Positions 24,379 to 33,068 of a stretch of DNA of 64,000 nucleotides are shown here, piece after piece. The notes below the pieces were generated by a model. It saw nothing but the letters and a program-made list of their open reading frames with translations. It had not been told where the DNA came from and ran no database searches. Source of the DNA: JBLZUR01 sp048565625 (GTDB taxonomy: Bacteria; Pseudomonadota; Alphaproteobacteria; Sphingomonadales; Sphingomonadaceae); assembly GCF_048565625.1 (NCBI RefSeq), contig NZ_JBLZUR010000002.1, positions 1,860,001 to 1,924,000 on the forward strand. The letters run 5' to 3'. A program made the translations under genes and the position numbers. Position 1 is the stretch's first letter, and every line of letters starts with the position of its first letter.

Positions 24379-24615
24379 ATGACCGATCCGACCCTCATCC
24401 TCGCCGCCGCCGGCTCCAGCCTCGCCGGGATCGGCATCCTCGCCGCCGCCACGCTGAAGGGCTGGCGCGGCTGGCTGGACCTGCAGCGCCTCGCTCTGGA
24501 GCGGCAGGGTGGCCCGAACGAAGGCGTGCCGCAGGCCGGTGCCCGCATCGAGATCGCCGACCTGAAGGAACGCATTCGAAAGCTGGAGGCGATCGCGGCG
24601 GGGGTGGATCTTTAA
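24379..24615 (+). CDS. small membrane/coiled-coil protein of the psp operon, member 4
   Basis: 78 residues: a hydrophobic N-terminal helix (about 5-25), a basic W-rich segment KGWRGWLDLQRLALERQ and a short coiled coil EIADLKERIRKLEAIAAG. It shares only the LKERI.KLE part with its neighbours and is the most diverged. It starts 15 bases after member 3 and appears to be the last gene of the operon. Confidence 0.75.
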   Translation: MTDPTLILAAAGSSLAGIGILAAATLKGWRGWLDLQRLALERQGGPNEGVPQAGARIEIADLKERIRKLEAIAAGVDL

Positions 24616-24641
24616 ACCCATCCATTTCCGCACACCCAAGC

Positions 24642-24714
24642 CCGTTCGCGCTGAGCCTGTCGAAGCGCCAGCACCACCGTCTCACCGGCACTTCGACAAG
24701 CTCAGTGCGAACGG
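24642..24714. repeat. REP-like palindrome, copy D (between psp operon and sufE)
   Basis: Left arm from 24642 (CCGTTCGCGCTGAGCCTGTC) and right arm ending GTGCGAACGG at 24714 pair over about 25 bases with few mismatches. Same core as copies A-C. It may end psp transcription. Confidence 0.85.
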
Positions 24715-24771
24715 CGTGGGAAGAGTTCGGAGTGTGGTGACGGGACGCCGCGAAAGCGCTAGCAGCCGCCA

Positions 24772-25182
24772 ATGACCGCCCCCGCCCTCACCGATATCCT
24801 CGAAGAATACGAGTTCCTCGACGCCGACGACCGCTACCGCCTGCTGATCGATCTCGGCCGCAAGCTGGAGGACATGCCGGACGCGCTGAAGACCGACGCC
24901 ACTCTCGTCCGCGGCTGCTCCGCCTCGGTGTGGGTCTATCCGACCGTTCGCGACAACGGCACGCTCCACTTCCTTGCAGACTCGAACGCCGCAATCACCA
25001 AGGGCATCATCGCGCTGGTCCTGCTCACCGTGCAGGACAAAAGCGGGACCGAGATCGGCACGACGGACATCGAAGGCGCGTTGGCTCCCTTCGATCTGAA
25101 GAACCAGCTAAGCTCGAACCGCACGCAGGGCATCCCGAACATGATCGCGCTGATCCGGCAGACGGCAAGCCGGTACGCCTGA
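24772..25182 (+). CDS. sufE: SufE-family sulfur acceptor
   Basis: 136-residue SufE-like protein that takes persulfide sulfur from a cysteine desulfurase for Fe-S cluster assembly. The acceptor cysteine is in LVRGCSASVWV (near residue 48), followed by the conserved FLADSNAAITKGIIALVL helix and LSSNRTQGIPNMIALI. No other suf gene is next to it, though a 2Fe-2S ferredoxin gene lies convergently downstream. Confidence 0.93.
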   Translation: MTAPALTDILEEYEFLDADDRYRLLIDLGRKLEDMPDALKTDATLVRGCSASVWVYPTVRDNGTLHFLADSNAAITKGIIALVLLTVQDKSGTEIGTTDIEGALAPFDLKNQLSSNRTQGIPNMIALIRQTASRYA

Positions 25183-25187
25183 CCCAC

Positions 25188-25245
25188 TGTGCTCCTGCGA
25201 AAGCAGGAGCCTCAGCGCTACGGCTCTTGCTTTCGCAGGAGCACA
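25188..25245. repeat. 24-bp inverted repeat between sufE and ferredoxin gene
   Basis: Arms 25188-25211 and 25222-25245 match at 23 of 24 positions, based on TGTGCTCCTGCGAAAGCAGG, with a 10-base loop. It lies between convergent genes and can serve as a bidirectional terminator. The sequence is unrelated to the GTCGAAG repeats and looks like a second dispersed family. Confidence 0.8.
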
Positions 25246-25256
25246 GCCGAGGTAAG

Positions 25257-25550
25257 TCAAAGGCTCAGACGCTCTGCCACCTCACCCGCGCTCAGGCCCG
25301 TCTCCAGCACGATCCACGCGCCCGGCCGCCGCGTGTCCACCACGGTCACCGCGCGCTTCGGACAAATGTCGAGGCAACCCACCTCAACCACCCCGATCCG
25401 CGACTTGCGCTTGCGTCCGAGACCCATCGCCTTTTTCAGAAGCTTGGCGAGCGACAGCCCGCCGCCCTCGCCATAGCCGCCACCGACCTTCTTGGAGCAT
25501 TTTCGGCAGACGAGGATCGCAGACTGCCAATCCGCACGAACCGCCTTCAT
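25257..25550 (-). CDS. thioredoxin-like 2Fe-2S ferredoxin
   Basis: 97 residues with cysteines at about 15 and 18 (LVCRKCSKK) and about 59 and 63 (VGCLDICPK), the C-x2-C ... C-x3-C pattern of thioredoxin-fold 2Fe-2S ferredoxins. The region between is basic and glycine-rich. Probably an electron carrier; partner unknown. Its start overlaps the end of the upstream J-domain gene by 4 bases, so the two are an operon. Confidence 0.82.
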   Translation of the reverse strand: MKAVRADWQSAILVCRKCSKKVGGGYGEGGGLSLAKLLKKAMGLGRKRKSRIGVVEVGCLDICPKRAVTVVDTRRPGAWIVLETGLSAGEVAERLSL

Positions 25551-26077
25551 TTCGCCTGCCGCCGCTCCTCGGCCGCCCGCAGCACCTCAAACGCCGCCTG
25601 AACCGACCGGAACCGCTCGGCAGCGTCCTTGTCGTTGGGTTTCACATCGGGATGATTGGCCTTCGCGAGACGCCGCCAACTCGCCTTGATCTCCTCGAAG
25701 CTCGCGTCGCTTTCCAGATCGAGCACCTCCAGCGCGCGCATCTCGTCGCGCGACCGGGTGCCGTCCCCCGGCCCGCCCCAGGCGTGATGCGCCGAGCTGG
25801 TGAACCCAGATGCCGTCCGCCGCTCGGATTGCTCGCGCGCCGCCGCCTCCTCGGCCGACAGACCTTCGAAGTAGTTCCAGCCCCGGTTGTACTCGGCGGC
25901 ATGGGTCTCGCAGAAGTACCAGCGATCGGGGCTGTTCGGCGACTTGGGTGCGGGCCGATCGCCTGGCTCGTTGCACCCCTCCCGGTCGCAGAGGCGCACG
26001 GCCTTCGCCTCCCGCGTGGCACCATATTCGCGCCAGCGGGGAAAGCCCCAGTCGTTCGATCTCGTCTGCCGCGCCAT
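25547..26077 (-). CDS. J-domain protein
   Basis: 176 residues with the J domain at the C-terminus (about 115-172): LDLESDASFEEIKASWRRLAKANHPDVKPNDK includes the essential HPD, and FRSVQAAFEVL follows. The N-terminal part (about 20-75) has cysteines and histidines in CDREGCNEPGDRPAP and WYFCETHAAEYN, which look like a small metal-binding site. Such proteins stimulate Hsp70 (DnaK); the client is not known. Confidence 0.88.
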   Translation of the reverse strand: MARQTRSNDWGFPRWREYGATREAKAVRLCDREGCNEPGDRPAPKSPNSPDRWYFCETHAAEYNRGWNYFEGLSAEEAAAREQSERRTASGFTSSAHHAWGGPGDGTRSRDEMRALEVLDLESDASFEEIKASWRRLAKANHPDVKPNDKDAAERFRSVQAAFEVLRAAEERRQAK

Positions 26078-26122
26078 GCCTTGCTTCTAACGCCTGCGGG
26101 TCCGGATGGACCCGATGAAAAT

Positions 26123-26487
26123 GCCAGAGGGCCTGTAAGCCGGGTTCTGTCCACCGCCGAGGCGGATGGGCGACCATTCCTCTAGGCGGCGGATCGCTCC
26201 GCCGCTCCAGCAACCAACCCGGGCGACGGGCCGGAACCAGGCCCATGCGCCGCCCCTATTCGATCTTGCTCCCGGTGGGGTTTACCATGCCGTCCCGGTT
26301 ACCCGCGACGCGGTGCGCTCTTACCGCACCCTTTCGCCCTGGCCCGGCCGAAGCGCGGGTGGTTTGCTTTCTGTGGCACTGTCCCTGGGGTCACCCCCGC
26401 CGGGCGTTACCCGGCACCGTGTTTCCGTGGAGCCCGGACTTTCCTCCCCTCCCCTTTTGAGAAGCGGCGGCCGCCCGGCCCTCTGGC
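26123..26487 (-). ncRNA. rnpB: RNase P RNA, bacterial class A
   Basis: Catalytic RNA that trims tRNA 5' leaders. On the minus strand the 5' end GCCAGAGGGCC (from 26487) pairs with the 3' end GGCCCTCTGGC (to 26123) as helix P1. GAGGAAAGTCCGGGCTCC is the universal CR-I block. The 3' part contains ACAGAACCCGGCTTACAGG, the other signature. About 365 bases, normal for the class. The ends are placed by P1 and could be off by a few bases. Confidence 0.95.
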
Positions 26488-26517
26488 AAAGCGGAGATAG
26501 CGCGGGTGACGCGAAAA

Positions 26518-27228
26518 TCAAAGACCGGAGCGCCGCGCCTCCGCCCCCTTGTCGCCGCCGGTCAGCAGCGAGAGGAGAATCGCCCGCGTCTCTCCATCGA
26601 TGACCCCGTCGATCGTCTCGGGCCGGAAGCGCCGCTGAAAGGCGCGCACCGCAGCCTCCGCATCGCTGACGTCATAACCGAAGCGCTCCAGCGCCAGCAG
26701 GAACCCGCCGTCCGTCCAATGCGGATCGGCCAAATGCTTGCGCGGCCGGGGCAGCGCCAGGCGAACGGCGGCAAGCCGCTCCCAGTCGAACAGCTCGCCC
26801 GGATCCTGTTTCCGCGCCGGCGCGATGTCCGAATGACCGACGATGTTCCCGCGGGTGACGTGATGCCGGTCGACGATCTCCGCCATCAGCGGCATCAGCG
26901 CCGCCATCTGCTCCTCCGGGAACGGGCGATATCCCCATTCATGTCCCGGATTGACGATCTCGATGCCGATGCTCGCGGAGTTCACGTCCTCGATGCCACG
27001 CCAGTAAGACTTGCCCGCATGCCATGCGCGCTTCGCCTCATCGACAAGCCGCACGACCTGCCCGTCCTCGGCGATGAGGTAATGCGCGGAGACCTTCGCC
27101 TCCGGATCGCACAGCCGGTGCAGGGCGGAGGCGGCGTCCTGCATCCCGGTGTAGTGCAGGACGATCATCGAGACAGGCAGCGCGCGCTCGTTGAAATTGG
27201 GCGACGGCGTCTCGATGAAGTCGATCAT
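26518..27228 (-). CDS. N-acetylmuramoyl-L-alanine amidase, AmiD-like
   Basis: 236-residue zinc amidase (amidase_2/PGRP fold) with a C-terminal peptidoglycan-binding domain. Zinc ligands are expected in IVLHYTGM (His25), GHSDIAPARKQDPG (His and Asp), and the catalytic glutamate in the SIGIEIVNPG region. The last 55 residues (FQRRFRPETIDGVIDGETRAIL) are the peptidoglycan-binding fold. No signal peptide or lipobox is visible, so it may act on recycled anhydro-muropeptides in the cytosol. Confidence 0.92.
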   Translation of the reverse strand: MIDFIETPSPNFNERALPVSMIVLHYTGMQDAASALHRLCDPEAKVSAHYLIAEDGQVVRLVDEAKRAWHAGKSYWRGIEDVNSASIGIEIVNPGHEWGYRPFPEEQMAALMPLMAEIVDRHHVTRGNIVGHSDIAPARKQDPGELFDWERLAAVRLALPRPRKHLADPHWTDGGFLLALERFGYDVSDAEAAVRAFQRRFRPETIDGVIDGETRAILLSLLTGGDKGAEARRSGL

Positions 27229-27271
27229 GCCAGATCAGGCATAGGTCGGATCGGGCACAGAAGGAAGGCCG

Positions 27272-28117
27272 TCAGCCGCGTGCGGCCCTGCCCCCGCCGT
27301 CAGACGCGTCGGGCACCGCCCGGTACAGTCCACGATAGCCGCGATCTGCGGCGAAGCGCTCGGTTGCGCCGATGACGGTTTCCCCGGCGCCGAGGAGCAG
27401 AAAGCCGTCTTCGCGCATCCCGTGGAAGAGCTGCTCGAACATCTGCCTGCGAACTTCATTCGAGAAGTAGAGCATGACGTTCCGGCACAGGATCACGTCG
27501 AAAGGACCGCCTGACGGCGGGCCTGCCGCGAGGGCCCGACGCTCGAACCGAACCATCCCGCGCAGGGCGGCCGAGGCTTCCCATGCCTCGCCGGAGTTCG
27601 CGAACCATTTGGCGAGTGCGCGGATCGGCAGGCCACGCTGTATCTCGAAGTGATTATACGCGCCCGCCTGCGCGCGTCGGATCGCTGCCGCGGAGATGTC
27701 GGTGGCGATGATCTCGGCGCGCGGATGACGGGTGTTCTCCCGCAGGTCGGCCAGCGTGATGGCGAGCGAATAGGCCTCCTGCCCGGTCGAACAGCCCGCG
27801 CACCAGATGCGCAGCGGCCGGCCCATATCGCCCGCTCGATCCGCGATCACCCGGCGCAGCACATCGAACACGGCCGGGTCGCGAAAGAAAGACGTCTCGT
27901 TGTTCAGCAGATGCTCGACGATCTCGTCGGCGATGCCGGGATCGCGGCCGGACAGCAGCAGCGCCGCCAGCGCATCGAGGTCGGGCAGGCCGCGGGCGCG
28001 GAGGAGCGGTTGCAATGCCGTATCGATTCGCCAATGCCGCGCGCTACCGATCTGCTGCCCGGTCCGGCTTTCCAGAAGGCCGCTCAGGATGCGGCCAAGG
28101 GCGCTGTTCAGTTCCAT
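27272..28117 (-). CDS. cheR: chemotaxis protein methyltransferase CheR
   Basis: 281 residues: helical N-terminal domain, then a SAM-binding domain with NNETSFFRDPAVFDVLR, IWCAGCSTGQEAYSLAI and DVILCRNVMLYFSNEVRRQMFEQL. It methylates receptor glutamates. The start ATG overlaps the cheB stop in TAATG, so the two are translationally coupled. Last gene of cheAWYBR. Confidence 0.96.
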   Translation of the reverse strand: MELNSALGRILSGLLESRTGQQIGSARHWRIDTALQPLLRARGLPDLDALAALLLSGRDPGIADEIVEHLLNNETSFFRDPAVFDVLRRVIADRAGDMGRPLRIWCAGCSTGQEAYSLAITLADLRENTRHPRAEIIATDISAAAIRRAQAGAYNHFEIQRGLPIRALAKWFANSGEAWEASAALRGMVRFERRALAAGPPSGGPFDVILCRNVMLYFSNEVRRQMFEQLFHGMREDGFLLLGAGETVIGATERFAADRGYRGLYRAVPDASDGGGRAARG

Positions 28118-29229
28118 TATCGCCCCCCGCTTGCGGCGATGCGCGCTGCCACGCGATCGGCAAGCCGGGCGGGCGGCGCGATCAAGGATGCGGCACCGGC
28201 ACGCGCGGTAGCACCGGGCATGCCCCAGACGACCGAGCTCTCGGCATCCTGGACGATCACCTCGCCGCCGGCCATCGCCAGCTTCAGCGCACCGAGTGCG
28301 CCGTCACGGCCCATGCCACTCAGAACCACGGCCAGACCGCGAGCACCATAAAGCGCGGCAACGGACTCGAGCATCGGATCGACCGATGGCATGCATCCCG
28401 ATCGAGAGGGGCTCCGGTCGAAGAGGATGCGCGGCACGCCCCAGCCTTCCGTCACGACCAGATGGGCGTCGCCGGGCGCGACGATCAGCATGCCGGGCGC
28501 CACACGCATCCCCTCTTCCGCCACCCGCGCCTCCCGGCCTGTCATGTCTCGCAGCTGGCCAGCGAAATAGGGCATGAAGCTGCCGGGCAGATGCTGCGTG
28601 ACGAGGATCGGCACGGTCAAGCTGCGCGGAAGCTGTGCGAAGAAGGCGGCGAGCGCATGGATACCGCCGGTCGACGCCCCGATCGCCAGGCAACCGACCT
28701 CACCCTCGACCGGCGCCCGTAAGGACAAGGGAGCCTGAAGGGCAGGAGCCAAGGCAGACCGTGCACTCTTCGGTGATGACTCGCGTCGCGCGCGTCCGAT
28801 GCGGAGGAGGCGCGATGTCAGGGCGGTGACGAACTGCCCGCCGAAACTACCCGCATCCGGCTTCAGGAGGGTATCGGCCGCCCCTGCCGTCATCGCGCGC
28901 ACGCTGGCCGACGCGCCATCGTCGCAGAAGGCCGAGACCATCACGACATGCGCCCCGGTCGATGCGGCAAGGAGCTCCGGCAGAGCATCGATCCCGTCGC
29001 GACCGGGCATCTGAACGTCGAGCAGGATGATATCGACTTCACGCTCGGCCAAGATGCGCAGCGCCTCGTCGGCGCGAGCGGCCGTCGCGACAACCTCGAA
29101 GGCGCCATGTTCGGCGAGGGTACGGCTCAGAATGGTGCGAGCGACCAGCGAGTCGTCCACGATCAGCAGCCGGATAGATGGTACGCTCGCTCGCCCGGCC
29201 GCGATGCGAGGCAGGGACTCGTGACGCAT
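28117..29229 (-). CDS. cheB: chemotaxis response regulator protein-glutamate methylesterase CheB
   Basis: 370 residues: N-terminal receiver domain (LLIVDDSLVAR, phospho-acceptor Asp in IILLDVQMPG, around residue 68) and a C-terminal methylesterase domain with the catalytic serine in AIGASTGGIHAL, histidine in VTQHLPGSF and aspartate in SGMGRDGALG. It removes methyl groups or deamidates receptors when phosphorylated by CheA. It lies between cheY and cheR. Confidence 0.97.
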   Translation of the reverse strand: MRHESLPRIAAGRASVPSIRLLIVDDSLVARTILSRTLAEHGAFEVVATAARADEALRILAEREVDIILLDVQMPGRDGIDALPELLAASTGAHVVMVSAFCDDGASASVRAMTAGAADTLLKPDAGSFGGQFVTALTSRLLRIGRARRESSPKSARSALAPALQAPLSLRAPVEGEVGCLAIGASTGGIHALAAFFAQLPRSLTVPILVTQHLPGSFMPYFAGQLRDMTGREARVAEEGMRVAPGMLIVAPGDAHLVVTEGWGVPRILFDRSPSRSGCMPSVDPMLESVAALYGARGLAVVLSGMGRDGALGALKLAMAGGEVIVQDAESSVVWGMPGATARAGAASLIAPPARLADRVAARIAASGGR

Positions 29230-29233
29230 GGCG

Positions 29234-29599
29234 TCAGGCCATGCCGACGATCTGAAGCTTGCTCTGAAGGGTCTCGCGATCGAATGGCTTCATCACATAT
29301 TCGTCGGCACCCGCTTCGATCGCGGTGCGAATATGAGCCACGCCGTTCTCCGTCGTGCAGAACACGATCTTCGGACGATGCTCCAGGTCCGCCATGCCGA
29401 GCGCGCGGAGGAACTCGATCCCGCTCATCACCGGCATGTTCCAGTCGAGAAGGACGACGTCCGGGGCCTTGGCTTCGCAATGCACCAGCGCCTCATGGCC
29501 GTCCTGCGCCTCGGATACCTCGAAGTCGAGCGTTTCGAGGATGTGACGGGCGACCTTCCGGATCACCTTGGAATCGTCGACGACAAGACACTTACGCAT
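29234..29599 (-). CDS. cheY: single-domain response regulator, CheY-like
   Basis: 121-residue receiver domain only: acidic pair in LVVDDSK, phospho-acceptor in VVLLDWNMP (near residue 56), switch threonine in FCTTENG and lysine in VMKPFD. Expected to be phosphorylated by the CheA of the same operon. It starts 75 bases after cheW and is followed 4 bases later by cheB. Confidence 0.95.
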   Translation of the reverse strand: MRKCLVVDDSKVIRKVARHILETLDFEVSEAQDGHEALVHCEAKAPDVVLLDWNMPVMSGIEFLRALGMADLEHRPKIVFCTTENGVAHIRTAIEAGADEYVMKPFDRETLQSKLQIVGMA

Positions 29600-29673
29600 C
29601 GCGGTTCACAATCCCCAACTCATCTTCACAACAACCATAATCACGGAAACGTAAGTGTCCGGTTAATCGGCGT

Positions 29674-30108
29674 TCAGGCCGCAGCGGCGACGGGCCCGGA
29701 TATCAGCGCGGCCGCGTTCACCACCAGAAGCGGCTGACCATCGTATTCGACATAGCTGCTGGCGACATGCGACCAGCCCTGCCCCATGCTCCCGCGCAAA
29801 CGCTGCGGCTCTCCCGAAATCTCGGCAACGTCGTGGACGTCTTCGACCGCAAGTCCGTACAGATGGCCGTCGATGATGACGACGACCACCTGGCGGATGC
29901 CGCCGGCCCAGCTGCTCTCTAAGCCGAGCGCCGCATAGGTGTCGATCACCGTCAGCACACGGCTGCGCAGCGCGGAAAGCCCCGCGATATGCCGCGGGGC
30001 GATCGGAACCGGAGTCAGGGCGTCGATCTCGACGACCGACTGTACTGCGTCCGCCGAAATCGCGATCCGCTCCCCTGCGACGCGCGCGATGAGATATAGC
30101 GAGTTCAT
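29674..30108 (-). CDS. cheW: chemotaxis coupling protein CheW
   Basis: 144-residue CheW/SH3-like barrel protein that links receptors to CheA. The AVQSVVEIDALTPVPIAPRHIAGLSALRSRVLTVIDTYAALG segment is the family core, and YGLAVEDVHDV is the second sub-barrel. It begins one base after the cheA stop. Confidence 0.93.
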   Translation of the reverse strand: MNSLYLIARVAGERIAISADAVQSVVEIDALTPVPIAPRHIAGLSALRSRVLTVIDTYAALGLESSWAGGIRQVVVVIIDGHLYGLAVEDVHDVAEISGEPQRLRGSMGQGWSHVASSYVEYDGQPLLVVNAAALISGPVAAAA

Positions 30109-30109
30109 G

Positions 30110-32428
30110 TCAACCCCTTGCTACGCGCAAACGATCATCGATCGCTGACAACAGGCCCGCGCGGTCGTAACGATAGACGCTGCTCGCATCGCCCTCCGGG
30201 CATGTGCGTAAACGGATCACCCGCTCGTCGGAATCGGACGATGCGTCGCTTTCGCCCTCCCCTTCGATGACCAGGTCGGGCGCGGCAGTCGCCGCATCGA
30301 AGGTGACGGTGTAGCCCGACTGCCTGAGCAGCGGCTGCAGGATCTCGCGCATCCAGGCCTGATCGCCCCGCAGCAGGCAGACCGGTCCGGTCCGGCTCGC
30401 GCCCTTGGCCGCCCCGGCGAAGATCCAGAAAGGATCGATGACCTCGACCGGCTCGCCGTCCGCCAGGGTCACTCCAGCGACCAGCCCCGGCTTCGCCGCA
30501 GGCTGAATGGCACCGGGCAGTGCCGCGATGTCGATCACGCTGTCGATGACATAGGCGGCCTCCGCCTGTCCGTCGCTCAGCCGCAGGACGTGCAGCGACG
30601 AGCGGTCGGGCAGCGCGCCGCAAGCGATCACCGGGATGACGCGCTCCTCGTGAGCGAGACACAGGCGACCGGCCGCCATCGACACACTCGCGGCCGGAAC
30701 ATCCTCGATCCGCTCGACGAGCGACAGCCGCACGGCGCGCCTTACGCCGTCGATGTCGCGGTAGAGCAGCATCTGGACGAGGTCCTCCTCCTCTTCCGCC
30801 TCAGCATGCGTCTCTTCGGCAATATCGCTTTGCTCACCGATTGCGCCGGCGCGCGCGAGCCCGCCGGGATCGAGGAGGAGCATGGGCTGGCCGTTGTCGG
30901 GCAAGGTGGTGCCCGCGTAGATGCCGGTCGCCATCACGGCGGGAGCGGCGGGCTTCACCACCAGCTCCTCATGGTCGTGGACAGCGTCGACAGCCAAGGC
31001 GAACATGCAGCATCCCGCCGCCTTCAGGATCACCAGGGTACGCCCGGCGACATCCCCCGTCTCTTCGCCCAGGATCTGCGCGAGCGACACCACCGGCAGG
31101 CGTCGCCCGCGGCTGTTCGCGACAGTCCCGCCGCCGATCGCTTCCAGTCTGACGAGTTCCCCATCCGCCCTCACGATCTCCTCGATGGCCGAACGGGGAA
31201 GCGCGAAGCGGTGCCCGCCCGCTTCCAGCGTCAGGGCCGGGATGATCGTCAACGTGAGCGGAACCCTCAGCACGACGCGCAACCCCTGCCCCGGCCGGCT
31301 GTCGAGATCGACTACGCCGCCGATCCGCTCGACATTGGCGCGCACCACATCCATGCCGACACCACGGCCGGAGATCGCCGAGACAGCCTTTGCGGTCGAG
31401 AGTCCCGGTTCGAAGACCAGCGCGCACTTGGCCGACTGAGACAATGTAGCGGCCTTCTCCGCTGTCAGCAGTCCGGCTGCCAAGGCCTTGGCAACCAGCC
31501 GGTCGCCATCGATGCCGCGGCCGTCGTCCGCAATCTCGATCAGGATCTGATTGCCCGACTGTCGCGCGGACACATGCAGCGTTCCGTGCCGGCTCTTCCC
31601 AGCCGCCTGTCGCTCTTCCGGCGTTTCGAGTCCGTGATCGACCGAATTGCGGACGATGTGCGTGAGAGGATCGCGGATCATCTCGATCATCTCGCGATCG
31701 AGCTCGACATCGCCGCCGTCGATATCCAGCGTCACCGTCTTGCCAAGTTCGGCCGCCAGATCGCGCACCATGCGCGGCAGAGCGGTGAAGAGATGCTCGA
31801 TCCGCTGCATACGGGTTCGCGTGATCGCATCGCGCATTTCTGCGACACATGCGGAGAGGCGCTCGAAGGCCGTATCGACCGAGGTTCCTCCCTCGACTTC
31901 GCGCAGACGCCGGAACAGCTCGTTCCTCGACAGCACCATGTCCGACACGCCGCTCATCATCCGATCGAGCAGTTCCAAGGGCACGCGGATGGACCGGATC
32001 GCGGCACGCTGCGGCGCCTTGGCCTCGCTCGCCTGGACCGCCACGACCTCCTCGACCTCACGCACCTCCGCCAAGGCGGCGATCAGCTGATCGTCGTCGG
32101 CATCGGATATCTGCGCGCCGGTCTCGATCGCATCGACCAGCTCCGCGAGCCGGTCGATAATCGCGAGGACAGCGCTCACCAGGCGGGCGTCCGGCACGCG
32201 CAGATCGGCCCGCACCGCGGCGAGCGCGTCCTCCGCCGCATGGCTCAGCCGTTCGAGACGCGGCAGATCGAGGAAGCCGCAGCTTCCCTTCACGGTGTGG
32301 ACGAAGCGGAAGATCGAATCGAGACGCGCACGATCCGAAGGCTCGGCCTCCCAGGCGACGATCTCGCCCCCGATCGCCTCCAAGGTCTCGCGCGTTTCAG
32401 CGACGAAATCGTCGAGCAGGTCTTCCAT
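30110..32428 (-). CDS. cheA: chemotaxis histidine kinase CheA with extra C-terminal coupling domain and receiver-like tail
   Basis: 772 residues. P1: phosphorylated His44 in FVHTVKGSCGF. A P2 domain is not evident between about 110 and 150. P3 dimerisation (about 150-215) and the P4 kinase follow, with HIVRNSVDHGLE (N box), IADDGRGID and GRGVGMDVV. P5 follows (about 400-530). A second CheW-like region (about 560-680) and a final receiver-like segment (CLLRGDQAWMREILQPLLRQSGY...) follow; the segment lacks the acceptor aspartate, since VIEGEGE replaces it. First gene of cheAWYBR; an IS separates it from chpT upstream. Confidence 0.93.
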   Translation of the reverse strand: MEDLLDDFVAETRETLEAIGGEIVAWEAEPSDRARLDSIFRFVHTVKGSCGFLDLPRLERLSHAAEDALAAVRADLRVPDARLVSAVLAIIDRLAELVDAIETGAQISDADDDQLIAALAEVREVEEVVAVQASEAKAPQRAAIRSIRVPLELLDRMMSGVSDMVLSRNELFRRLREVEGGTSVDTAFERLSACVAEMRDAITRTRMQRIEHLFTALPRMVRDLAAELGKTVTLDIDGGDVELDREMIEMIRDPLTHIVRNSVDHGLETPEERQAAGKSRHGTLHVSARQSGNQILIEIADDGRGIDGDRLVAKALAAGLLTAEKAATLSQSAKCALVFEPGLSTAKAVSAISGRGVGMDVVRANVERIGGVVDLDSRPGQGLRVVLRVPLTLTIIPALTLEAGGHRFALPRSAIEEIVRADGELVRLEAIGGGTVANSRGRRLPVVSLAQILGEETGDVAGRTLVILKAAGCCMFALAVDAVHDHEELVVKPAAPAVMATGIYAGTTLPDNGQPMLLLDPGGLARAGAIGEQSDIAEETHAEAEEEEDLVQMLLYRDIDGVRRAVRLSLVERIEDVPAASVSMAAGRLCLAHEERVIPVIACGALPDRSSLHVLRLSDGQAEAAYVIDSVIDIAALPGAIQPAAKPGLVAGVTLADGEPVEVIDPFWIFAGAAKGASRTGPVCLLRGDQAWMREILQPLLRQSGYTVTFDAATAAPDLVIEGEGESDASSDSDERVIRLRTCPEGDASSVYRYDRAGLLSAIDDRLRVARG

Positions 32429-32504
32429 TCGCGGTGTCGCCCCAGATGAGAGACACCGTTACTGAACCGGAACTGGTTAAAAGCCGGTTAGCTAGGGTCA
32501 GGAC

Positions 32505-33068
32505 TCATTGTGGTAGCCAGAAGATGATGGTGGCGGCGATGCAGATGGCCGAGAAGAAGGTGTGCGCGCATCGGTCATAGCGTGTGTGGATGCGTCGCCA
32601 GTCTTTGAGGCGGGCGAACATGTTTTCGACGCGATGACGCTGGCGGTAGAGGGTGGTGTCGTGCGGGATCGGCACCTTGCGCGAGCGGGTGGACGGGATG
32701 CAGGGCGCGATCCCGCGTTGAGCGAGTGCGGCGCGGAAGCGGTTGCTGTCGTAGCCGCGGTCGCCGAGCAGTTCGCGGGCAGGCGGCAAGACCGGCAACA
32801 GCAGGGCAGCACCTTTGTGGTCGCTCATCTGCCCTTCGGTCAGCAGCATCGCGACGGGGCGCCCCTGTCCGTCGCAAACGGCGTGGAGCTTCGAGTTCAG
32901 CCCGCCTCTGGTCCGGCCGATGCAGCGGGGAGCAGCCCCTTTTTGGCAAGGCTCGCCGCCGTGCGGTGCGCCTTCAGGTGGGTGGCGTCGATCATTAGCC
33001 GTTCGGGCGGGGCACCCTCGGCCGCGAGCCCTGCGAATATGCGCTCGAACACGCCGAGCCGGCTCCAC
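32505..33068 (-). CDS. IS5-family transposase, second frame (OrfB)
   Basis: C-terminal part of the DDE transposase, likely made by frameshifting from the upstream frame at the A5G4 run near 32937-32945. Real similarity begins around GRTRGGLNSKLHAV. It holds the second catalytic aspartate in GDRGYDSNRF and the glutamate in RHRVENMFARLKDWRRIHTRYDR. The first 40 or so codons of this open frame are a shadow of OrfA. Confidence 0.87.
   Translation of the reverse strand: MEPARRVRAHIRRARGRGCPARTANDRRHPPEGAPHGGEPCQKGAAPRCIGRTRGGLNSKLHAVCDGQGRPVAMLLTEGQMSDHKGAALLLPVLPPARELLGDRGYDSNRFRAALAQRGIAPCIPSTRSRKVPIPHDTTLYRQRHRVENMFARLKDWRRIHTRYDRCAHTFFSAICIAATIIFWLPQ

Noticed and set aside
16717..24714. CRISPR-like recurrence of the GTCGAAG repeats
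   Set aside because: The copies are kilobases apart, palindromic and without spacers; they are REP-like elements.
30590..32449. Plus-strand frame of 619 codons
   Set aside because: Antisense to cheA, which has complete histidine kinase motifs.
32429..32495. Treating chpT as disrupted by the IS
   Set aside because: The target duplication recreates the TAG stop, so the ChpT frame is complete.
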